Positions 16,311 to 25,190 of a stretch of 64,000 nucleotides of DNA are shown here, piece by piece. The first letter of the stretch is position 1, and the number at the start of each line of letters is the position of its first letter. The notes below the pieces were generated by a model. That model searched no databases, had not been told where the DNA came from, and saw nothing but the letters and a program-made list of their open reading frames with translations. Position numbers and translations under genes: made by a program. Origin of the DNA: Natronococcus sp. CG52 (GTDB lineage: Archaea > Halobacteriota > Halobacteria > Halobacteriales > Natrialbaceae). The stretch lies in contig NZ_CP099391.1 of NCBI RefSeq assembly GCF_023913515.1, forward strand, positions 2,976,001 through 3,040,000, in the 5' to 3' direction.

Positions 16311-19300
16311 ATGAGCAAACACGACACGCAAGAACGCGAGACCGAAGACGAGCACAGCCACGGCCAGGAACGCGGCCACAAAATCCCGGACGGGAGCGCC
16401 TTCGACGGCGTCCCCATCAGCCGCCGCCAGTTCGGCCGCCTCGCGGGCGCCGTCGGCGCGGCGCTCACCCTGCCCGGGAACGCCGTCGCCGACCTCGAGG
16501 ACGCGACGATGACCGACGAGTACGAGTACGTCGTCAACCACACGCCCGACGACTACCCGGTTCCGACGCTGATCCGGTTCGCGGACGACTCGGGTCTCGA
16601 TGACCTGCTCGGACTCGATATCGAACTCGAGGACGACTGGCTCCTCGAGGAACAGTCCGTCGCCTACGCCCAGTTGACGACGGCACAGGTACGGGAGGTC
16701 CTCGACATCCCGACCGCGGAGGAATTGAGCTACACGCCCGGTTCGAACCCGTTCTGGCGGTTGGGCTACTACCCGCTCGGGGTGTTCCCCCAGTCCTACC
16801 GGAGCGTCGACTTCGTCGACTACGAGCAGACGATCGACGGGCTCTCTCACCTCGAGTCGGAGCACGGCGACCGGCTGAACTTCTTCCCGATCGACGAGGA
16901 CGTCCGGTACGGTGAGAGCCCGGGCCACTACAACTACGTCTCCGACCGCGACGATCCGAAGGACGTCTACGTCGCCGAGGTGACGAACGACGTCCGCGAC
17001 CGGGAGTCGTTCGCCGAGAAGCAGAAGGTGATGTTCGTCCTCGGGATGCACGGCCTCGAGCGGGCGGGCGTCGAAGCCGGCACGCGATTTATCGAGCAGT
17101 TGCTTCGGGGTACCGAACGAGAGACGGCGAGCTTGCTCGACGACGCAGTACTGCTGTTCCTTTTCGCCAATCCCGACGGGTGGGTCGCGCGAAGTCCCCA
17201 GTACTCGAGCGGCTGGCAGCTCGGCGGTCCCGGCACCGGTCTCCCGCGCGCTCCCGCCGCACCGCTGTACGAGCGCGGTAACGCGGAAATATACGACACC
17301 AACCGCCAATACCCGACCGTCGGTTGGATCGACCCCGCGCACTTCCCGAGCGAACCCGATCCGGATCGATCGGTCGGCGACTCGCCGCCCCAAGACGTGG
17401 TTGAGCGGGTCTCCGACTCGCTCGGCATCGTCGAGCACTTCCGGGAGTACGAGAACGTAACCCACGGCGCGGACCTCCACGGGATGTTCTGGAACTCGGA
17501 TTTTATCCTCGGGATGATCAACCAGAACGAGTACACCCAGGACGAGTTCCACGACCTCTACGAGATGAATCGGGTTCTCGAGACCGACCTCGAGGAGGAA
17601 CTCGACGACTGGGAGACCCTCGCCGACGTCCAGGATGCGGCAACCGGCGACTACAACCCCGAAGTGCTGTTTCCGATCCTGCCCGAAACCGCGTACGACT
17701 ACTCGACCATCTGGGACGCCATCGGGTACACCATCACCGGCGGCCTCATCGGCTGGATGGCGGCCGACGAATCCCTGGGCGGGCTGGGCGTAACCACGAT
17801 GGGATTCGAGATGGCCTACAGCCACATGATCGGCGGGAACGTCTACAACCCCGAACTCGTCGACATCCAGACGCGGGGCTACCAGGCGTCGATCCGGACG
17901 ATGACCGAGTACGCCCTCCGCGACGTCGACTCGAGCGTCGTCTCGGACGGCGAGTCCGTCGCCTACGTCGCCACCGACCGGCTCACCCGCTCGTCGGACG
18001 AGCTCTCGTTTACGAGCGACGGTGACGGCGGCGGCAACGGCGACACCTCGCTGGCGGTCGAGACGAGTGCGACGACCGTCGCACCCGGCGAGACGGCGAC
18101 CGTCTCGTTCGACGTCGAGGAGGGGGTGCACACCCTCTCGGCGAACCCCCACGCCGACGACGGCCTCGTCGACGCGGTCCTTCGAGGTCCCGAGGGATCC
18201 GTCGTTCGAAGCTCGCGGCCGTCCGAGACGAACGCCGACGCCCACCACCACCACGAGCCGTGGACGGTCAAGCACCCCGCAGCCGGGACCTGGACGGTCG
18301 AGTTCACGAGCCTCATGGCCGACAGCGATCCCGAGGACGTGATCGAACCCGAGGTCCAAATCGGAACGCTCTCGGCCGAGGGCAACCCCGACCCGCGCGA
18401 GGCGCTGGGCTTCGAACAGGAGGCGTACGAGGTGACCCCCCTCGAGTTCTTCGCGGACTACGACGCCAGCAACGCCGGTGTCGAGGTCGTCGAACTCACC
18501 GTCGACGACGTCAAATCCGGCGCCCACCGCGAACACGAGAACCTCGTCGTCGTTCACGACGACTTCGCGGACGACGCGGAATATGTCGCCGCCCTCGATG
18601 AGTACGTCGAGGCGGACGGCAACCTCGTGCTGACCGACACGGGCGTCGCGCTACTGGCGGAACTCGAGAGCGCACCCGGCGTGAGCGCCGACGACGTCAC
18701 CCGCAACGCCGAGTTCGAGGTCGCCCACATAGAAGAGAAAGACGAAGATCACCCGCTGTTGACCGACACGCGGCCCATCCAGCAGCTGCTCTGGAAGGTC
18801 GCGCCGCTTGGCTACGCCTACGCCGAGGAGGCTCCGATGACGCTCGTCGACGCGGACGCCTTCGAGGCGTCGAGCGGCCTCTCGGCCGGCGAAACCGACG
18901 GTCAGGTCGCCGCGGGATCGATATTCACCGATCCCGACGAGTGGCAGGGTATCCACGTCGTCGGCGGGTTGCTCCCGCCTGCGAGCCAGGAGAACCTCCA
19001 CCCGTTCGGGCTGATGAACCACGCGGTGTCGTTCTTCGGTCACACCGTCTTCACCAACGCGCTCGGCTTCGAGCAGGTACGGACGGTCGACGGCGAAGAA
19101 ACCAAGCGCTTCGGCGACGCCGACCAGACGCCCCCGTTCGCGGTCGACGGGGAACGCAACGACTCCGGCTCCGTCTTCACGGGCGGTCAGACCAACCGGA
19201 CCGAACTCGACGTCGAGGCCACCGAACCGGTGCTCGTCCGGGATACCGTCCCCGAGAACTGGGCCGTCGACGAGGAATACGGTGACGTCGAGGCGACGAC

Positions 19301-19538
19301 CCCCGCGATGGGCGGCGGCACCCACGTCTACTTCGGGCTCGACGATCCGCGGGCGAGCTACGAGGAACTCGCACACTTCGCCCAGGCGCCGGACGACGTG
19401 CTGGACAGCGACACGTACGAGTTCGGTCCGATCGCCGTCTCGCGTGATACGGACGGCGACGACACGCTAACCGATCGCGAGTGGATCGAACTCGAGGAGA
19501 CGGATCGTGAGGTGACCGTCGTCGCGGAGGACGTCTGA
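16311..19538 (+). CDS. Tat-exported zinc carboxypeptidase (M14) with C-terminal accessory domains
   Basis: A 1075-residue secreted M14 peptidase. The Tat signal is SRRQFGRLAGAVGAA (37-51). The zinc ligands are His247 and Glu250 in GMHGLERAG and His390 in ADLHGMFW; the catalytic Glu is near 500 in MGFEMAYSH. A pre-peptidase C-terminal-like beta domain follows (about 580-690, with a His-rich AHHHHEPW loop), then a Rossmann-like domain (about 700-900), then the module shared with the protease at 11901 (954-1075). It starts 52 nt after the preceding subtilase. It should trim C-terminal residues from peptides released by its neighbours. It is far longer than typical 300-400-residue M14 enzymes. 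Confidence 0.85.
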   Translation: MSKHDTQERETEDEHSHGQERGHKIPDGSAFDGVPISRRQFGRLAGAVGAALTLPGNAVADLEDATMTDEYEYVVNHTPDDYPVPTLIRFADDSGLDDLLGLDIELEDDWLLEEQSVAYAQLTTAQVREVLDIPTAEELSYTPGSNPFWRLGYYPLGVFPQSYRSVDFVDYEQTIDGLSHLESEHGDRLNFFPIDEDVRYGESPGHYNYVSDRDDPKDVYVAEVTNDVRDRESFAEKQKVMFVLGMHGLERAGVEAGTRFIEQLLRGTERETASLLDDAVLLFLFANPDGWVARSPQYSSGWQLGGPGTGLPRAPAAPLYERGNAEIYDTNRQYPTVGWIDPAHFPSEPDPDRSVGDSPPQDVVERVSDSLGIVEHFREYENVTHGADLHGMFWNSDFILGMINQNEYTQDEFHDLYEMNRVLETDLEEELDDWETLADVQDAATGDYNPEVLFPILPETAYDYSTIWDAIGYTITGGLIGWMAADESLGGLGVTTMGFEMAYSHMIGGNVYNPELVDIQTRGYQASIRTMTEYALRDVDSSVVSDGESVAYVATDRLTRSSDELSFTSDGDGGGNGDTSLAVETSATTVAPGETATVSFDVEEGVHTLSANPHADDGLVDAVLRGPEGSVVRSSRPSETNADAHHHHEPWTVKHPAAGTWTVEFTSLMADSDPEDVIEPEVQIGTLSAEGNPDPREALGFEQEAYEVTPLEFFADYDASNAGVEVVELTVDDVKSGAHREHENLVVVHDDFADDAEYVAALDEYVEADGNLVLTDTGVALLAELESAPGVSADDVTRNAEFEVAHIEEKDEDHPLLTDTRPIQQLLWKVAPLGYAYAEEAPMTLVDADAFEASSGLSAGETDGQVAAGSIFTDPDEWQGIHVVGGLLPPASQENLHPFGLMNHAVSFFGHTVFTNALGFEQVRTVDGEETKRFGDADQTPPFAVDGERNDSGSVFTGGQTNRTELDVEATEPVLVRDTVPENWAVDEEYGDVEATTPAMGGGTHVYFGLDDPRASYEELAHFAQAPDDVLDSDTYEFGPIAVSRDTDGDDTLTDREWIELEETDREVTVVAEDV

Positions 19539-19700
19539 CTCCTCGGGCTGTCGTCGGACCCGAGTAGCCGGATCGCACTTTTCGGAGGGTGTACAGTGTT
19601 CCAGTATTGTTATTTCTCGTGTGAGGGCTATTTCAAAACTAGTGAGATCAAAAGATATGTGACTATTGGGAACTAATACCAATCACGGTGCTTACACAAC

Positions 19701-21233
19701 ATGACTCGAGAGACACCTTCGGCAACCGACGGATCGACTCGACGACGATTCCTCGCGGGAACGGGCGCAGCCGGACTCGTCGGCGGAATCGGTCTTACCG
19801 GCAGCGCGAGCGCGCTGCTCGGCGACGCGGTAGACGGTCTCGTTAGCGTCGGCGAGACGCTCGTCGACGACACGCTCGACCTCGAGAGCGACGAGGAACA
19901 GGAGACGATCGTCGTCTTCGAAAGCAACGAGGACGCGGACCGCCTGCTGGAACTCGAGGCGATCGTCGGCCAGTTCGCCGTGTTACCGATGGCCTACGCC
20001 GAACTGACCGGCCCGCTGATCGAGACGGTCGCCGGCTGGGACGAGGTGCGCTACGTCTCGTCGAACTACGAACTCGAGTACCACAACGACGACGCTCGGG
20101 AGGACACGCGATCCACCCAGGTGCGGGAGGGCGAGGGGCTCGAGACGGCTTACACCGGCGAGAACGCACACGCCGTCGTCATCGACTCGGGCGTCGACGG
20201 CGCCCACCCGGACCTCGAGGACAACCTGCAGGCGAACCTGCAGTACGTCGGAATTCCCGAAGTCAACGAGGAACCGCTCTGGTGGCAGGACGTCGGCTTC
20301 GTCGACAGCGACAACAGCGGCCACGGCACTCACTGCAGCGGCAGCGTCGCCGGCGACGGCTCGGTCAGCGACGGCGAGTACGCCGGGATGGCGCCCGACG
20401 CCGACCTCACCGTCTACTCCTGCGGCGCCGGCGGCCTGTTGATCGTCTACATCGTCGCCGCCTACGACGACATGCTGCGCCGCCAGCGCGAGGGCGACCA
20501 CGACGTCCAGGTCGTCTCGAACTCCTACGGGCCGATCGAGGACGACCAGCCGTTCGTCCCCGACGATCCGACGAACGTGGCGACCTGGCACGCCCACGAG
20601 GCGGGCATCCTGCCGGTGTTCTCGGCGGGCAACGACGGCCCCGAGGAGGGGACGTTGAGCCAGTACGCGAAGGCGCCCCACGTGCTGGGCGTCGCGGCGA
20701 CCCACGCCGATCAGACCGTCACGGACTTCTCCTCCCGCGGTCGCTCGCAAGACGGCTCCTGGGACCACGACAACGACGACCGCGGGACGGCCTACGAGAA
20801 CCTTACCGCGCTGTACGAGGGGGTCCCCGAGGACGAGATCGACGGCCCGCTCGGGATCTACCGCAACGGCGTCGCCGCCAAGGGTGGCGACGTGATGAGC
20901 ACGCTCAACCCCGCCGACCCGCTGAACGCCGCCGACCCGGACGAGGAACTCTACTACGGACTCATGTCCGGGACGAGTATGTCCTGTCCCGTTACTGCGG
21001 GCTGTGCGACGCTCGTCGTCGACGCCTACCTCGAGAACCACGGCGAGAACCCCGATCCCATCGACGTGCTGACGACGCTCGAGGCGGCGGCCGTCGAGGA
21101 CGTCCACGACACATATACCGCCGAGTCGGTCGGCGCCGGCTACGTCGACGCGCTGGCCGCCGTCGAACGCGCCGAAGCGGGCGACCTCGCGGAGTTCGGC
21201 GAGATCGAGATCGCAGCCGGCAGTCGCGAGTAG
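19701..21233 (+). CDS. Tat-exported subtilisin-like serine protease (S8), paralogue of 14780
   Basis: A 510-residue subtilase. It has a Tat signal (TRRRFLAGTGAAGLVGG, about 13-29), a propeptide region, and the catalytic triad Asp162 (VIDSGVDGAHPD), His208 (GHGTHCSGSVAG) and Ser426 (LMSGTSMSCPVTAG), with FSAGNDGPEEG supplying the oxyanion Asn. It matches the protease at 14780 along nearly its whole length, so the pair arose by duplication with the M14 gene left between them. The 160-nt upstream gap is AT-rich and has CAAAAGATATG about 45 nt before the ATG, so it probably has its own promoter. Confidence 0.9.
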   Translation: MTRETPSATDGSTRRRFLAGTGAAGLVGGIGLTGSASALLGDAVDGLVSVGETLVDDTLDLESDEEQETIVVFESNEDADRLLELEAIVGQFAVLPMAYAELTGPLIETVAGWDEVRYVSSNYELEYHNDDAREDTRSTQVREGEGLETAYTGENAHAVVIDSGVDGAHPDLEDNLQANLQYVGIPEVNEEPLWWQDVGFVDSDNSGHGTHCSGSVAGDGSVSDGEYAGMAPDADLTVYSCGAGGLLIVYIVAAYDDMLRRQREGDHDVQVVSNSYGPIEDDQPFVPDDPTNVATWHAHEAGILPVFSAGNDGPEEGTLSQYAKAPHVLGVAATHADQTVTDFSSRGRSQDGSWDHDNDDRGTAYENLTALYEGVPEDEIDGPLGIYRNGVAAKGGDVMSTLNPADPLNAADPDEELYYGLMSGTSMSCPVTAGCATLVVDAYLENHGENPDPIDVLTTLEAAAVEDVHDTYTAESVGAGYVDALAAVERAEAGDLAEFGEIEIAAGSRE

Positions 21234-21419
21234 AACTGCTCGCCGTCGGTCGGGACCTCGAGATTCCGACCGTCCCGTCCGGGTCGAGCGCCGGGACCGC
21301 CGATTCGGTTGCGGCTCCGTCGGTGGGGCGAAAACGGTTCGTCGCTCGTCGGCGACCATCCTTCGCTCCAGTCGCTCACCCACGATAACGTTTAGGTGGG
21401 GGCGCCGTGACCTGCGCGT

Positions 21420-23441
21420 ATGCATATCGGCGTCTGTTACTTTCCGGAACACTGGCCGCGCGAACGGTGGGAGACCGACGTGGCGCAGATGGCCGAGGCC
21501 GGCCTCGAGTACGTCCGCATGGCGGAGTTCTCGTGGGCCGTCCTCGAGCCCGAACGCGGCGAGTTCGACTTCGGGTGGCTGGACGAGGCGATAGAACTGA
21601 TCGGGGAACACGGGATGCAGGCGGTGCTCTGTACGCCGACGGCGACGCCGCCGAAGTGGCTGGTCGACGAGCGACCCGAGATCCGGCAGGAGGAGCCCGA
21701 CGGAACGGTTCGAGAGCACGGCAGCCGCCGCCACTACTGCTTCAACTCCGAGGCCTACCGCCAGGAGACCGAGCGCATCGTCACCGAGCTGACCGACCGC
21801 TACGCCGACAACCCGCACGTCGCGGGCTGGCAGACCGACAACGAGTTCGGCTGTCACCGCACCGTTCGCTGTTACTGCGACGACTGCGCCGCGGCGTTCC
21901 GCGAGTGGCTCGCCGAGAAGTACGGGTCGGTCGAGGCGCTCAACGAGGCCTGGGGGAACACCTTCTGGAGCCAGCGGTACGCGAGCTTCGAGGAGGTGGA
22001 TCCGCCGGGACCGACGCCAGCCGACCACCATCCCTCGCGGCTGCTCGAGTACGCCCGCTTCGCGAGCGACTCGGTCGTCGACTACAACCGGTTGCAGGTC
22101 GATCTCCTGAGGGAGGCGAACCCGGAGTGGTTCGTCACGCACAACTTCATGGGCCGGTTCCCGACGCTCGACGCCTACGCGGTCAGCGAGGATCTCGACC
22201 TGGTCTCGTGGGACTCCTACCCGACGGGGTTCGCCCAGGATCGACTCGAGGGCGAACCGACGTCAGATCAGCTTCGGGCCGGCGACCCCGATCAGCTCGG
22301 GATGGACCACGACCTCTACCGGAGCGCGCTGGACCGGCCGTTCTGGGTGATGGAACAGCAGCCGGGCGACGTCAACTGGCCGCCGCACTGCCCCCAGCCG
22401 GGCGAGGGTGCGATGCGCCTCTGGGCCCACCACGCGACCGCCCACGGCGCCGACGCCGTGCTCTACTTCCGCTGGCGACGCTGTCTCGAGGGCCAGGAAC
22501 AGTACCACGCCGGACTTCGGAAGCAGGACGGCTCGCCGGACCGCGGCTACCACGACGCGAGCCAGGCCGGCGCGGAACTGGCCGAGATCGAGGACGTCGA
22601 CCACGTCGACGCCCCCGTCGCGCTGCTGTTCGACTACGACAACCTCTGGGCGCTCGACGAGCAGCCCCACGCGCCCGACTTCGACTACTGGAGCCTGCTC
22701 GACGCCTTCTACGGCGCGCTCCGCGCCCGCGGCGTCCAGGTCGACGTCGTCCACCCGAACACCGACCTCGAGGGCTACGACGCCGTCGTCGCGCCGGCGC
22801 TCCACCTCGTCACCGACGGCCTCGCGAACCGTCTCACGGACTACGTCGAGACGGGCGGCGAACTCCTCCTCGGTCCGCGGACGGGCGTCAAGGACGAGTA
22901 CAACAAGCTTCGCCCGGCGCCGCAGCCGGGACCGCTCGCCGACCTGGTGGGTGCGACCGTCGACCAGCACGAGTCGCTACCCGCTCACCTCGAGACTCGC
23001 GTACGCCGCGCGGACGGGGCGGACGAGAGCTACGACTTTCGCACGTGGGCCGAGTGGCTGGAGGTCGACGCGGCCGCGCCGCTGCTCGAGTACGGCACCG
23101 ACGGCGTCGAAGCGGGACGCACCGCGGCCGTTCGAAATACCGCCGGCGACGGAACCACGGTATACTGCGGCGTCTGGCCCGAGGACGACCTGGCGGACGA
23201 CCTCGTCCGGTCGCTGCTCGCTCGAGCGGACGTTGAACATAGTGACCGGCTGCCGGAGGGCGTCCGGGTCAACGAGCGCGACGGGAGGACGTGGGTGACG
23301 AACTTCTCGAGCGACCGGGTCCGTCTCGATCCCGAGACGGACGTCGAGTGGCTGCTCGGCGACGCCGCGATCGGCGCCTACGACGTCGCGGTCGCCGACG
23401 GGCGGATCGTCGACGGACTCTCGGCCGAGGAACGGGACTGA
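21420..23441 (+). CDS. Beta-galactosidase, glycoside hydrolase family 42
   Basis: A 673-residue GH42 enzyme that cleaves beta-galactosides. MHIGVCYFPEHWPRERWE opens the TIM barrel; the acid/base is Glu142 in TDNEFG and the nucleophile Glu312 in WVMEQQPG. A zinc-type cluster CHRTVRCYCDDC (145-156) follows the acid/base, as in other GH42 enzymes. A trimerisation domain and a small C-terminal beta domain make up the rest. There is no signal peptide, so it works in the cytoplasm. A TTTAGG box about 30 nt upstream suggests a leaderless transcript. It heads the sugar locus whose next steps are partly broken. It is similar in type to Haloferax BgaH. Confidence 0.88.
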   Translation: MHIGVCYFPEHWPRERWETDVAQMAEAGLEYVRMAEFSWAVLEPERGEFDFGWLDEAIELIGEHGMQAVLCTPTATPPKWLVDERPEIRQEEPDGTVREHGSRRHYCFNSEAYRQETERIVTELTDRYADNPHVAGWQTDNEFGCHRTVRCYCDDCAAAFREWLAEKYGSVEALNEAWGNTFWSQRYASFEEVDPPGPTPADHHPSRLLEYARFASDSVVDYNRLQVDLLREANPEWFVTHNFMGRFPTLDAYAVSEDLDLVSWDSYPTGFAQDRLEGEPTSDQLRAGDPDQLGMDHDLYRSALDRPFWVMEQQPGDVNWPPHCPQPGEGAMRLWAHHATAHGADAVLYFRWRRCLEGQEQYHAGLRKQDGSPDRGYHDASQAGAELAEIEDVDHVDAPVALLFDYDNLWALDEQPHAPDFDYWSLLDAFYGALRARGVQVDVVHPNTDLEGYDAVVAPALHLVTDGLANRLTDYVETGGELLLGPRTGVKDEYNKLRPAPQPGPLADLVGATVDQHESLPAHLETRVRRADGADESYDFRTWAEWLEVDAAAPLLEYGTDGVEAGRTAAVRNTAGDGTTVYCGVWPEDDLADDLVRSLLARADVEHSDRLPEGVRVNERDGRTWVTNFSSDRVRLDPETDVEWLLGDAAIGAYDVAVADGRIVDGLSAEERD

Positions 23442-23520
23442 CAACAGCCGGGAGTTCGAATCGGTGGTTCGTTACCTGTAGCAGCCTCTGTCTCACCGCG
23501 GACCAGCCAGCCCTTGTTGC

Positions 23521-23697
23521 GGTGGCGCGCGCTGTCGACCGACCGAGCGCAAGTGAGGGCGGTCGACGATGCTGCGCGAGGGATGAGCGAACGAAGTGAG
23601 CGAAGCGCGGAACCGCAGGTTCCGCGGACCACGCGAACGGGTGCTGCGCACCCGTGAGCAGAAATCGGCTGGGGAGGGTGTGGAAATCCCCTGTGTT
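23521..23697 (-). repeat. Dispersed hairpin-rich element, copy 1
   Basis: This non-coding gap (23442-23869) contains an element that aligns, in the opposite orientation, with 32218-32374. Shared blocks include GATTTCCAC, GCCGATTTCTGCTC, GCGGAAC..GGTTCCGCG and GCGCGCCACCG-like ends. Copy 1 has three hairpins: ACGGGTGC-TGC-GCACCCGT, CGCGGAACC-GCA-GGTTCCGCG, and GTCGACCG...CGGTCGAC. The remainder of the gap shows no gene. It lies downstream of the GH42 gene and the isomerase gene, which converge on it. The orientation is set relative to copy 2. Confidence 0.65.
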
Positions 23698-23869
23698 CGT
23701 GCGAGCAGAACCTGCTGCCGTCGGTATCATCACGAAAGCCCCTGGCCCCCTTTCAGTCCTACCCGACGGCGATTGACCGGCGCTGCAGCCTCAACGGCGG
23801 TTGTTCAATGTGCGCTCTATACGTAACAGCCGTTCCACGAGGATTTCTGAACAAAGAACCGTGTATCTT

Positions 23870-24610
23870 CTACTGAAGATCGTCCAGAAACGCCGCTCCG
23901 TGCTCGAGCGAGGCGGCGGGATCGGCCGGATCGTCGTGCTCGTAGACGAGCCACTCGGCGCGGGCGTCCGCAGCGGCCTCGGCGCACGATCCCATATCGA
24001 CGTCGCCCTCGCCGATCTCGATGAAGCCGGGGTCGGCGTCGACGTCCATGTCCTTCATGTGGACCGTCCGGAGTCGTCCCTCGAGCGCGCGGATGCGCTC
24101 CGCGGGGTCGTCGCCCGCGACGAACGCCCAGCCGACGTCGAGTTCGATGCCAACGTCGGTCGCGTCGACGAAGCGCTCGAAAGCCGACTCGTCGCCGAGA
24201 TCGGCGTACTCGTGGTCGTGGTTGTGGTAGTAGAGGTCCCACCCGTCTTCCGCGAGCGCGTCTCCGAGCGCGTCGATCAGCGCGGCGGTTTCGTCGACGG
24301 CCGCCGCGGATTCGAAGCAGTCGGGGTCGAGCCACGGAACGACGACACCGTCGACGCCGAGCGGCTCGTAGGCCTCGAGCACGGCCGCGCGGTCGTCCTC
24401 GAGGGCGCCGATCCCGACGTGGGGTGGGGTCGCCTCGAGCCCGTGGCGCCCCAGCGTCTCGGCGATCGCCTCCAGATCGTCGTGCAGCGGCGAGTACTCC
24501 CCGGCGAACTGCACGCCGTCGTAGCCCGCGTCGGCGACGCGGTCGAGAACCTCGGTCGTCGAGTCCTCGAGTTCGCGAACGCTGTAGAGGTTGATGGCAG
24601 TTTTCGGCAT
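23870..24610 (-). CDS. Sugar phosphate isomerase/epimerase (xylose isomerase-like TIM barrel)
   Basis: A 246-residue AP2Ec-type TIM barrel. TAINLYSVRELE at the start, DGVQFAGEYSP, WDLYYHNHDHEY, a metal-type ELDVGWAF, and TVHMKDMD fit the sugar isomerase/epimerase superfamily (IolE/Hyi-like). The metal site would use the Glu/Asp/His residues in those motifs. The ATG at 24610 is chosen over one four codons upstream. It is read from the same strand as the broken dehydratase just upstream (gap 68 nt), so the two were probably once an operon. The substrate is unknown; a keto-sugar or inosose is typical of the family. Confidence 0.75.
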   Translation of the reverse strand: MPKTAINLYSVRELEDSTTEVLDRVADAGYDGVQFAGEYSPLHDDLEAIAETLGRHGLEATPPHVGIGALEDDRAAVLEAYEPLGVDGVVVPWLDPDCFESAAAVDETAALIDALGDALAEDGWDLYYHNHDHEYADLGDESAFERFVDATDVGIELDVGWAFVAGDDPAERIRALEGRLRTVHMKDMDVDADPGFIEIGEGDVDMGSCAEAAADARAEWLVYEHDDPADPAASLEHGAAFLDDLQ

Positions 24611-24678
24611 GGTTCGTCTCACTCGCTACCGCGGTAATGAGCTACCGGTGGCGGAAAACCAGTTCGGGTTCTCCGGCG

Positions 24679-24935
24679 TTACCACTCGGCGACGCTGCCG
24701 CCGTCGTAGCGCCAGATCGGGTTGTGCTAGTCGACGCCGCCGGTCTGGTCGCGGACGTGGTCCTCGTCGATCTCGACACCGAGTCCCGGTCCGTCCGGAA
24801 TGTCGACGTAGCCGTCGCGGTACTCGAAGACGGAGAGATCGGCTAGATAGTCCAGCACGTCGCTGGTCTCGTCGTAGTGGATGTCCAGGCTCTGCTCCTG
24901 AATGACCGTGTTCGGCGAACAGACGCCGGAATGGC
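24679..24935 (-). pseudogene. Remnant of a galactonate/gluconate dehydratase (mandelate racemase family)
   Basis: Only the last roughly 85 codons survive: SPNTVIQEQSLDIHY, LDYLADLSVFEYRDGYVDIP, GPGLGVEIDED, then GGVD. These are the C-terminal end of haloarchaeal enolase-superfamily sugar-acid dehydratases. An in-frame TAG at 24727-24729 interrupts it; beyond that stop the frame continues HNPIWRYDGGSVAEW to TAA at 24679, the usual family ending, so TGG to TAG is the likely mutation. The barrel and all catalytic residues are missing. The break point with the next fragment lies at about 24925-24960. Confidence 0.75.
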
Positions 24936-25112
24936 AGTGCGTCGCCAGTCCGATCGTCGTCGAGGACGAACCCGTCGCGGCGATCAGCGTCTCCGGGCCC
25001 GGCAGACCGGATGCGGGGCAAGCGCCTCGAGGAGGACGTGACCGGTCTCGTCGCGAGCACGACGAAAGCGATCGAACTCGAGTTACTGGACTCAAGTGGC
25101 GACGAAGTGTGA
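24936..25112 (+). pseudogene. Remnant of an IclR-family regulator (C-terminal end)
   Basis: The plus strand reads CVASPIVVEDEPVAAISVSGP and then, after a one-base frame change near 25000-25010, RMRGKRLEEDVTGLVAST followed by KAIELELLDSSGDEV and a TGA at 25110. In IclR effector domains these two pieces are continuous (AISVSGP-TSRMRG), so both a frameshift and the loss of the whole DNA-binding half are visible. It is fused head-to-head to the dehydratase remnant. The two genes were presumably divergent, and a deletion took both 5' halves and their shared promoter. The exact left limit is uncertain by about 25 nt. Confidence 0.65.
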
Positions 25113-25190
25113 ACCTCGTCTTCCCGACGGAGTGGGCGCCAGTCGCAGCCGTATCATCGCGCTAAAGACCCCCTCTACCGAATCGAGACT

